From NCBI GenBank assembly GCA_002104895.1, contig MCFG01000583.1:1-26987 (forward strand): a DNA stretch of 26,987 bases, read 5' to 3'. Numbering within the stretch: the stretch's first letter is position 1; every line of letters begins with the position of its first letter. Of the stretch, positions 20,216-26,987 are shown piece after piece. The notes beneath the pieces were generated by a model, which worked only from the letters and a program-made list of their open reading frames with translations, did no database searches and was not told the DNA's origin. Source of the DNA: Anaeromyces robustus (Eukaryota; Neocallimastigomycota; Neocallimastigomycetes; Neocallimastigales; Neocallimastigaceae). A program made the position numbers and the translations under genes.

Positions 20216-23200
20216 GTAAACAAACCAATAACAAAAGAATGATTAAAGATTTCTACCATACTGAGAATAATGGATATATTAATACAATGGTAGAAAATAA
20301 CAAAACTGTATCATTAAACAATCATTATAATGATAACAATAATCAATCTTATAATAACACAAATTTTTCTCAAAATAATACAAACTTACCTTATGAGATT
20401 ATAGCTGCTGCTACTCGTACTTCAAGGAATAAAGGTAAACATAATGAGAAACCATACGAAAGAAAGTTAGGAAAGGATAGTCTTAAAAATAATCCCGTTC
20501 CTATTCACACAGCAGCTATGAATTTTAATAATGAAAATAATATTAATGATTCTAATAATAATATTGTTAGTGATGTTAATAATAATATTAATGATAATTC
20601 AAAATATATTAATAACGATAATAATAATATTAACGATAATTACGATATTAATAAAGATTCAACTATCAATAACGATAATAACGGTCATAATAATAAAAAT
20701 AATAAAAATACTAATAACATACCTAAGAATGAAAATAACAGTCAAACATCAAGGAATTCAAATATATCTGATGATGCTATTATGGTAGATGATACTATTG
20801 ATTATAATACAACTTCTAATATTAAAGATAATAATAATAACAACTTACCTAACAATGATAAAAATAATAAAACTGATATGAACAATAACAATACAACAGT
20901 GACTAATAATAATAAGGATACAGAGAAATTAGACTATCTTGATCTTTCTATTATCAACGATAAAAATATTGTAAATGCCAAAAAGAAAAATAAAATAGAA
21001 AGAATTAAGGATATTAAAGAAAAGATAGATAAAATGGATACCTTATTAGAAAACTCAGATACTACCAAGAAGTCAAAAGAAAGACACATACAACTCATGG
21101 ATCATTTTGAAGAATTCTACATTCAGGACCTAATTAAAGAAATTGCCTCTACCGAAGTAATGACCAAATTGGTTCATCTATTAGACATATTCCCGAAATT
21201 CAGAACTGAATTCCTGAAAGCCTTAAAACTTACACCTAAACAAACCATTACAAATGTAATGACAATCATTAACAAGCATAAAATTATTAAAGTTATTGGT
21301 AAAGTGGAAAATATAAATTGTGATATATTTTTGGATACCTGTGCAAGCGTTAACGTTATTACTCGCTCGGCCTTAAATAAATTAAATATTAATAAATTAC
21401 CTATCGGAAAAATTTCTGAAACCATATTTCAAGCTTATTCCAACTATTCGATTGATAGCGAAATCTATGATTTAGAAGTTTCTATTGGAAATAAAAAGTT
21501 CAATGATTATTTTAGGGTTATTGATAAAGATGACATATTCGATATTTTAATTGGAGTTGATTCATTAAAGAAGAATAGATTTGATATTAATTTAGTTAAT
21601 GATACATTATATTATATTGATGAAAATAATAATTATATAAAACTTACAAATTTACTATATGATATCAATCTTAATGATAAAAATGAAACCAACAAACAAA
21701 TCGCCGAAAATTCAACATCAAATGGAGAACCTCTGCTTGTGACCATTACTGTCAGTAATAACGATGAAACGGTATTAAACAACGATAATGATAACACAAA
21801 AGATAAACTAATTGACGAAATAATTTCAGCTGCTCCTATGAATTATAAAAAACAAATTAGTGAATTATTTCAAAAATTTAAAAGGGTTATGGCTATTAAA
21901 ACTGATGATCTTGGGAAATCAAAACTATTACCTCACAAAATCGAGTTAATACCAAATTCTTCTCCAATTAAATTAAAACCCTATAGGCTATCAAAATCTC
22001 AAATGGTCGCTCTAAAGAAGATATTAATTAAATTAAAAGAAAATCAATTAATAGTTTCATCTGATTCTCCTTGGTCTTTTCCAGTTGTTTTAGTTCCGAA
22101 AAAGAACAATGATTGGAGAATGTGTGTTGATTATAGACAATTAAATAATATAACAGTGAAAGATTCATATGCCTTACCTTTAATTGACGAAATCTTTATG
22201 TTTATTGGTCAAAATGCGAAGGTTCTTTCTACTATTGATCTTTTTTCTGGATATCACCAAGTACCCATGTACGAAGGTGATCAAGACAAAACTACCTTTA
22301 CTACCATGTTTGGCAATTATAAATTTTGTGTGATGCCATTTGGTTTGTGCAATGCACCGGCATCTTTTCAGCGCGAGATGAATCGAATCTTCTTCGATTT
22401 AATTGGTGTTTGTCTTTTTATCTATATTGATGACTTAGTGGTATTTTCAGATTCTGTGGAATCTCACATAAGTCATCTTACTAAAGTTTTTAATATTTTA
22501 GAAGAAAATGGATTAAAAGTAAATTTAGAAAAATGTTCGTTCTTTAAAAATGAAGTAATATTATTAGGACATGTTTTGTCCACTAAAGGTATCTTACCTA
22601 TCCCGGATAAAGTGAAAGTAATTCTGAACTGGCTTCCACCCAAGAATACTACTCAGCTAAAATCGTTTCTAGGTGCTATTGGTTACTATCGTAAATTTAT
22701 AAAAAACTTTTCCCAAATAGCAAACCCTTTATTCAACCTATTAAAAAAGGATATTCAATACATATGGTCAGTGGAATGTAATAATGCTTTCGAATGTTTA
22801 AAAAATAAATTAATTAATGCCCCAATTTTAACTCCACCTGATTATGACAAACCTTTCATTATTAGAACCGACGCTTCCAGAGATGGTTTGGGCGGCGTAT
22901 TACTACAAAAGAATGATGATGATTTTGAAGTACCAATTTATTTTGAAAGTAGATCCCTTTCCCCAGCTGAGGAAAACTACAGTGTAACAGACCTAGAAGG
23001 AAAAGCTGTCTTTCACTGCGTAAAAAAATTTAAGCCTTATTTCTGTGGAAGTAAACATACTACCACTGTTATAACTGACCACAAACCTCTAGTCAGTATT
23101 TTTTCTAAACGTGAACCTACCAATAGTCGACATTTAAAATGGGTTACGGAACTTACGATTCTCAAAGTTAATGTCTTATTTGAAGAGGGGAGGAAGAACG

Positions 23201-24483
23201 TTATTGCTGATGCCCTGTCTAGAATACCTACAAAAGAAAAAAATGAAAATAAAGAGATTTTAAACGCTTTAGTTAATAATAATAATAATATAAACAATAA
23301 TAATGGAAATTATATAAACAAATTTGTGGAAGATTTTATAAATAAGAAAATTATAAATATTGATGGTGTTGATTATTATAAACAAGGTGAAAATATAAGG
23401 AAAATAATTAAAGACAAAAAGGAGCAAATAGAATTAATTAATAAAGCACATCAGGTTGGCCATGAAGGCATCTATAAAACTTATAGTCGATTAAAGCGCG
23501 ACTATTATTGGAGAACGATGAAAAATGATGTGCAGTATTTTATTAGGAATTGTAGGCGCTGTCAAACATGCAGGCCACAATCTCTTAATAAAAACGTTGA
23601 ATATATACCTACCCCTCCTGGTTATCCTTTCTCAAGAGTTGGACTGGATTTAGTAGGTCCATTACCTATTACTAAAAATAAAAATAAATATATTATAGTG
23701 TTAGTAGATTATTTGACGAAATGGGTTGAGGCTGAACCATTACAAACTACAGAATCAGACCAAGTCATGCAATTCTTAAAAAAGGTATTTGCACGACATG
23801 GGATTCCTGAAGTCTTGGTTACAGACAACGGACCCCAATTCATCTCTGATAAAACAAAAGGATTTTTGGACTTACACGATGTGTATGTCCACTATGTTTC
23901 TACTTATCATCCAGCTTCGAACGGTGAAGTAGAAAATAGAAACAAGGAAATATGTAAATACTTACGGCTACTAGGCGAAAAAGTAAAGGACTGGGATGAA
24001 ACTCTTTATAGTGCACTATGGGCCTTAAGAACCTGCAAAAATGAAACTACGAAATATAGTAGTTTCGAACTGTTATATGGAAGAAGGGACTTACAACCCT
24101 TTGAATTAACATTAAATATTGAAAAAAGAAATAAATATGAGGAAGAAGAAGAATATTGGCTAAGAAAATTTATTACTCACGATAAATGGATCAGAGAAGC
24201 AATAAATAACATTGAAACGGCAAATAAGCTCTGGGAAGACAGAAGAAAACAAATAAGAAGAATGAGAAGTGAATATAAACCTGGAGATTTAGTCCTTGTC
24301 AGAGTATTTAACAGAAGAAAACTAGATCCATTTTTCACAGGCCCATTAAAAATTGTAAAAAAGGAATTCAACACGGTGACTGTGAGCGACCCCATCACAG
24401 GTGAAATTGCTGATAGAAATATTCACTTAAAAAATGTTATTCCATATTTCACTGAAATAAATCTTGATGATGAGGATGAATAA
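20188..24483 (+). CDS. pol: Pol polyprotein: protease, reverse transcriptase, RNase H, integrase
   Basis: The open frame begins at 20122, but translation is expected to enter at 20188 by frameshift from gag, adding 1431 residues. Numbering from 20122: Asn-rich linker to about 290; aspartic protease with DTCAS at 405-409 (Cys replaces the usual Gly); reverse transcriptase about 605-830 with catalytic D706 (STIDLFSGYHQ) and YIDD at 768-771; RNase H with D917, E959 and D986 (TDASRDG, DLEGKA, VITDHKPL); integrase with zinc finger H1110, H1114, C1144, C1147 and a DD35E core D1176, D1235, E1271; then FFTGPLKIV near 1404-1412 (GPY/F module) and an acidic tail. No chromodomain. The long Asn-rich stretch between the frameshift site and protease is unusual and probably a tolerated low-complexity expansion. 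No internal stop or frameshift was found. Confidence 0.93.
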   Translation, partial: PINGRRTTSSKQTNNKRMIKDFYHTENNGYINTMVENNKTVSLNNHYNDNNNQSYNNTNFSQNNTNLPYEIIAAATRTSRNKGKHNEKPYERKLGKDSLKNNPVPIHTAAMNFNNENNINDSNNNIVSDVNNNINDNSKYINNDNNNINDNYDINKDSTINNDNNGHNNKNNKNTNNIPKNENNSQTSRNSNISDDAIMVDDTIDYNTTSNIKDNNNNNLPNNDKNNKTDMNNNNTTVTNNNKDTEKLDYLDLSIINDKNIVNAKKKNKIERIKDIKEKIDKMDTLLENSDTTKKSKERHIQLMDHFEEFYIQDLIKEIASTEVMTKLVHLLDIFPKFRTEFLKALKLTPKQTITNVMTIINKHKIIKVIGKVENINCDIFLDTCASVNVITRSALNKLNINKLPIGKISETIFQAYSNYSIDSEIYDLEVSIGNKKFNDYFRVIDKDDIFDILIGVDSLKKNRFDINLVNDTLYYIDENNNYIKLTNLLYDINLNDKNETNKQIAENSTSNGEPLLVTITVSNNDETVLNNDNDNTKDKLIDEIISAAPMNYKKQISELFQKFKRVMAIKTDDLGKSKLLPHKIELIPNSSPIKLKPYRLSKSQMVALKKILIKLKENQLIVSSDSPWSFPVVLVPKKNNDWRMCVDYRQLNNITVKDSYALPLIDEIFMFIGQNAKVLSTIDLFSGYHQVPMYEGDQDKTTFTTMFGNYKFCVMPFGLCNAPASFQREMNRIFFDLIGVCLFIYIDDLVVFSDSVESHISHLTKVFNILEENGLKVNLEKCSFFKNEVILLGHVLSTKGILPIPDKVKVILNWLPPKNTTQLKSFLGAIGYYRKFIKNFSQIANPLFNLLKKDIQYIWSVECNNAFECLKNKLINAPILTPPDYDKPFIIRTDASRDGLGGVLLQKNDDDFEVPIYFESRSLSPAEENYSVTDLEGKAVFHCVKKFKPYFCGSKHTTTVITDHKPLVSIFSKREPTNSRHLKWVTELTILKVNVLFEEGRKNVIADALSRIPTKEKNENKEILNALVNNNNNINNNNGNYINKFVEDFINKKIINIDGVDYYKQGENIRKIIKDKKEQIELINKAHQVGHEGIYKTYSRLKRDYYWRTMKNDVQYFIRNCRRCQTCRPQSLNKNVEYIPTPPGYPFSRVGLDLVGPLPITKNKNKYIIVLVDYLTKWVEAEPLQTTESDQVMQFLKKVFARHGIPEVLVTDNGPQFISDKTKGFLDLHDVYVHYVSTYHPASNGEVENRNKEICKYLRLLGEKVKDWDETLYSALWALRTCKNETTKYSSFELLYGRRDLQPFELTLNIEKRNKYEEEEEYWLRKFITHDKWIREAINNIETANKLWEDRRKQIRRMRSEYKPGDLVLVRVFNRRKLDPFFTGPLKIVKKEFNTVTVSDPITGEIADRNIHLKNVIPYFTEINLDDEDE

Positions 24484-24875
24484 CCGTAAGATAAACATAA
24501 TAACATATATATAAAAAAAAATAATAGTAATAAATATAAAAAAATATATATATATATATACATGATATATATAACAATATAATAATATAATAGTATATAG
24601 TAAATATATAACAATATAGTAATATAATAGTATATAGTAAACATATAACAACATAAGAACAATATAAGAGTATAATAGTATAGATATATAGAATAGGAGA
24701 TAACAATAATACATTATATATATATATAAAATAAATAGTTATAAACATAATAATATAATAATATATAGATAGAGAATATAAAATATTGATATAATAATAT
24801 TATAGGTAGAGAATATAAAATAATGATATAATAATAAAAAAATTTATAAAAAAAAATTATAAAAAAAATTATAAA

Positions 24876-24927
<52 letters not shown>

Positions 24928-25142
24928 TAAAAATATATATATAGATGCAATAATACAATATAGTATATAGATAAAAACATATAATAATAATATATAGAGG
25001 ATAAAAGAGCGTATACATATATAAAAGCATATAACAATAATATATAGTTATAATAAAAGAGTATAGTATATATATATATATAAAACTAATTAAATGATCA
25101 AAATATATAAATAATATATATATAGATATATAAATATAATTA
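24484..25142. repeat. Degenerate AT-rich tandem repeats 3' of pol
   Basis: Units of about 37 bases (AACAATAT...AGTATATAGTAAA) recur from about 24573. A second family (GATAGAGAATATAAAAT...GATATAATAAT) occurs at about 24768 and 24807. There is also a run of TTATAAAAAAA units with a long poly(A) near 24886-24920. It may be the 3' untranslated part of the retrotransposon. No clear polypurine tract or copy of the 5' LTR sequence is seen. Several Tyr/Ile-rich minus-strand frames here are repeat artefacts. Confidence 0.6.
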
Positions 25143-25240
25143 TGACTGTAACGAATACTAGAAATTATAGAGTTGGCTTACTCGTTAAGCTCTAGAACTC
25201 TGCTCAGTATTCCTGGGTTCAATACACAGGAATGCCTTTT
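25143..25240 (+). ncRNA. Candidate structured RNA, tRNA-like (SINE or degenerate tRNA)
   Basis: A GC-richer island in A/T-rich DNA. An A-box-like TGGCTTACTCG (25174-25184) and a B-box-like GGTTCAATAC (about 25216-25225) are spaced about as in a tRNA, with T4 at 25237. The D-arm-like hairpin GCTT-ACTCGTT-AAGC and a T-arm-like CTGGG/CACAG are present, but no acceptor stem or convincing anticodon arm forms. Alternatively it folds as nested helices GAATACT/AGTATTC, AGAGTT/AACTCT and GCTTA/TAAGC, followed by the perfect hairpin ATTCCTG/CAGGAAT. The strand and class are inferred; it could be a tRNA-derived SINE head, a tRNA pseudogene or another RNA. Confidence 0.4.
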
Positions 25241-25242
25241 GT

Positions 25243-25506
25243 TAAAATTTATATTTTTATTTTTTACTATTTTATTATTTTATTTTTTTTTTATTATTAT
25301 TTTATTATATATTAATATATTATAAAGTGTATTAAATGATAATATTATTTTATTATAAAAAGGTTAATAGACCAATTAGATTTAGAATATAATAACTCAT
25401 GAAAAATGTAATTAAAATATTTTGAAATAATGTTTTTAAATATTCAAGAATTTTCTCATTTGAAAATTCGAGTTTTTATTAACAAAGAAATAATAAAATA
25501 AATAAA
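25243..25506. other. AT-rich spacer, no gene seen
   Basis: A/T-rich DNA between the candidate RNA and the fold-back element. A somewhat more complex part at 25360-25480 (GACCAATTAGATTTAG, CTCATTTGAAAATTCGAG) has no usable open frame. Confidence 0.5.
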
Positions 25507-25668
25507 ATTATTTGATACTAACCTGTTGTTTGTTTGTGTCCAATAATTCTTGTTTATTTTCTAATATTGAGGTGTTTTTAAGTTTATTAAGAATTATTAT
25601 TGTTGGACTTCTGTTCTTTACAATAAAAACTCCTATAAAATTTTTTAAACACCTTAGTATCAAATAAT
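25507..25668. mobile_element. Fold-back/MITE-like element with 15-bp terminal inverted repeats
   Basis: Perfect termini ATTATTTGATACTAA (25507-25521) and TTAGTATCAAATAAT (25654-25668) enclose about 130 bp. Inside there are further inverted pairs: GTCCAATAATTCTT near 25538 against AAGAATTATTATTGTTGGAC near 25589, and AGGTGTTT near 25570 against AAACACCT near 25647. No transposase is encoded and no clear target-site duplication is visible, so the MITE assignment is tentative. Confidence 0.5.
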
Positions 25669-25705
25669 CAAATATAAAATTTTTAAAGACTACTTAAGTA
25701 AGTCA

Positions 25706-25777
25706 GTAAAAATTTATATTAAAGGAAAAAGGACGCTGAAAAAATAGAAAAGTCCGTATACTAATATAAATTTTTAC
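25706..25777. repeat. Inverted repeat with perfect 16-bp arms
   Basis: GTAAAAATTTATATTA (25706-25721) and TAATATAAATTTTTAC (25762-25777) are exact inverse complements enclosing 40 bases, which include an inner GGAC...GTCC pair. It lies 37 bases from the preceding fold-back element. Confidence 0.8.
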
Positions 25778-25839
25778 CTTTTGGCGCTTAATAGTAATAA
25801 AAAATTTTATATAATAATTTTTATAAAACAAAATTTTTT

Positions 25840-26139
25840 TTAATGACAATTTCAATTTCAGTTCAATTTTAATTTCAAATCTCAATTTCAATTTCTATCA
25901 CAATTCAATTAAAACTTCAATTTCAGTTCAATTTTAATTTCAAATCTCAATTTCAATTTCAATTTCAATCACGATTCAATTAAAATTTCAATTTCAATTT
26001 AAAATCTCAATTTCAACTTCAATTATAATTCAATTAAAATTTCAATTTCAATTTAAAACCTCAATTTCAATTTCGACTACAATCCAATTAAAATTTCAAT
26101 TACAATTTAAAATTTCAATTCAAACTTCAATTACAAATC

Positions 26140-26177
<38 letters not shown>

Positions 26178-26427
26178 ATTTCAATTTCAATTTCAATTTC
26201 AATTTCAATTTCAATTTCAATTTCAATTTCAATTTCAATTTCAATTTCAATTTCAATTTCAATTTCAATTTCAATTTCAATTTCAATTTCAATTTCAATT
26301 TCAATTTCAATTTCAATTTCAATTTCAATTTCAATTTCAATTTCAATTTCAATTTCAATTTCAATTTATTCTTAATTTTAAATCCAATTTAAATTTAAAT
26401 TTTGATTACAAATTCCAATTTAGTATT

Positions 26428-26462
<35 letters not shown>

Positions 26463-26560
26463 TTTTTCTTATCATCAAATTTAAATTCAATTGCAAATTG
26501 AAATTTCAATCTCAAAATTTCAAAATCAATTCTGTCAAAAAAAAAAAAATCTTTTTTTAT
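25840..26560. repeat. CAATTTC-based degenerate satellite with a perfect (TTTCAA)n core
   Basis: From about 25848 the DNA is built of CAATTTC/CAATTTAA words with diverged spacers. At 26171-26367 it becomes an almost perfect hexamer array, about 33 units of TTTCAA, with A-runs before it (about 26144-26170) and after it (about 26430-26458). The hexamer gives a Lys-Leu dipeptide frame on the minus strand, which is a repeat artefact and not a gene. Confidence 0.92.
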
Positions 26561-26900
26561 TTAAAACAATACCAAACTAGAAGAGAATAAAACATTACAA
26601 TTAAAGTAAACTTGACTAAAATATACAAAAAAGGAAAAAAATATGAAAAAAAAAATAAATAAATACAAAGAAATTTAAATAAATCCAATAATAAAATTTA
26701 AATATATAAGTGAATGAATAAATATTTTTTAAATAAATCAATTAATAAGTGAATAAAAATATAATATTTAAATAAAACACATAATAAAAAATAAACGAAT
26801 AATTGTAATAAAACAAATAAAAAAAAAAATAATATAAAATATTTTTCTTTTTAATAAAAGAAAAATAAATATTTTTATATAAATTGTTATAAATTTTCTT
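26561..26900. other. AT-rich region, no gene seen
   Basis: A-rich DNA with AAAT/AATA words and no credible open frame. Confidence 0.6.
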
Positions 26901-26904
26901 TAAA

Positions 26905-26987
26905 TCAGCTTCCTGTGACTTCCTACGCGAGGTAGCTTAATCAACTGCCGATACGTAATACTTTTGTTTTCTGGGATATTTGACAAA
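26905..26987. other. GC-richer unassigned segment at the window edge
   Basis: A sharp change to near-balanced composition, including TTCCTGTGACTTCCTACGCG and AACTGCCGATACGTAATAC. It holds a small palindrome CTACGCGAGGTAG. It is probably the beginning of an RNA gene, exon or mobile element that continues beyond the window; the visible part is too short to assign. Confidence 0.4.

Larger units (their letters stand above)
18046..24483 (+). mobile_element. Ty3/gypsy-type LTR retrotransposon with intact gag and pol
   Basis: Order: probable LTR, primer binding site, purine-rich leader, Gag with a CCHC knuckle, -1 frameshift site, then PR-RT-RNaseH-IN in one long frame. The domain order with integrase last defines the Ty3/gypsy (Metaviridae) type as opposed to Ty1/copia. 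Integrase carries a GPY/F-like module but no chromodomain follows, so it is not a chromovirus of the usual kind. Both frames are undisrupted over more than 5.7 kb and all catalytic residues checked are present, suggesting a young insertion. The 3' LTR and right boundary were not located; the element may extend into 24484-25140. There is no env-like frame. Confidence 0.92.

Noticed and set aside
24423-25037. Several overlapping minus-strand Tyr/Ile/Leu-rich open frames 3' of pol
   Set aside because: A/T repeats without stops; mutually overlapping and no recognisable protein, so not an env gene.
25143-25240. Functional tRNA, or selenocysteine tRNA
   Set aside because: Box spacing is tRNA-like, but no 7-bp acceptor stem and no sound anticodon arm form; the long Sec-type acceptor and TCA anticodon are also absent.
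25143-25240. Hammerhead or twister ribozyme
   Set aside because: The hammerhead core CTGATGA/GAAA and the twister core bases are not present.
25501-25670. 3' LTR of the retrotransposon
   Set aside because: Shares only a short GATAC word with the 5' LTR region; the rest does not align, and it is an inverted rather than direct repeat.
26131-26364. Minus-strand Lys-Leu dipeptide open frame
   Set aside because: Direct product of the TTTCAA hexamer array; no complex sequence.

Overview
The window is very AT-rich eukaryotic nuclear DNA. Intergenic stretches are almost pure A/T, packed with homopolymers and microsatellites, and genes are islands of moderate GC. Three things together point to an anaerobic gut fungus (Neocallimastigomycota): a secreted CotH-domain protein, intronless MATE transporters of bacterial MepA type, and secreted Asn-rich proteins encoded by AAT/AAC runs with short GT...AG introns. 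This placement is inference; another AT-rich eukaryote such as a dictyostelid is less likely, because it would not be expected to carry CotH.

Layout: (1) 1-1022, A/T low complexity with a perfect 68-bp tandem duplication. (2) tRNA-Ala(TGC), minus strand, 1023-1094. (3) Two tandem intronless MATE paralogues on the minus strand, 2692-4026 and 5390-6721. (4) 6722-10330, gene-poor, with AAT/AAAT microsatellites around a thrice-repeated motif. (5) A three-exon secreted CotH-kinase-like gene, plus strand, 10331-12781. (6) A two-exon secreted TKTIP-repeat/Asn-rich protein with a six-cysteine C-terminus, minus strand, 13860-14944. (7) 14945-17705, no gene seen, but two abutting long palindromes at 16214-16396. 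(8) tRNA-Ser(GCT), minus strand, 17706-17787. (9) A Ty3/gypsy-type LTR retrotransposon, plus strand: probable 5' LTR ending near 18405, a tRNA-Lys-type primer binding site at 18411, gag 18746-20194, and pol (PR-RT-RNaseH-IN) ending at 24483. (10) 24484-26987, degenerate AT repeats, a candidate structured tRNA-like RNA (25143-25240), two fold-back elements, a (TTTCAA)n array, and a GC-richer unassigned segment at the end.

The strongest mechanistic signal is at the gag/pol junction. The classic -1 slippery heptamer TTTAAAC lies in the correct frame two codons before the gag stop. Seven bases later there is a 6-bp hairpin whose 8-base loop is perfectly complementary to a segment 53 bases upstream of the slip site. 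Other points of note are a DTCAS protease motif (Cys where Gly is usual), no visible 3' LTR, a G-run resembling a polypurine tract in front of the 5' LTR, and the position of the element just upstream of a tRNA gene.

There is no operon-like logic. The CotH and TKTIP genes both encode secreted products, diverge in strand, and lie about 1.1 kb apart tail to tail; the MATE pair is a local gene duplication.
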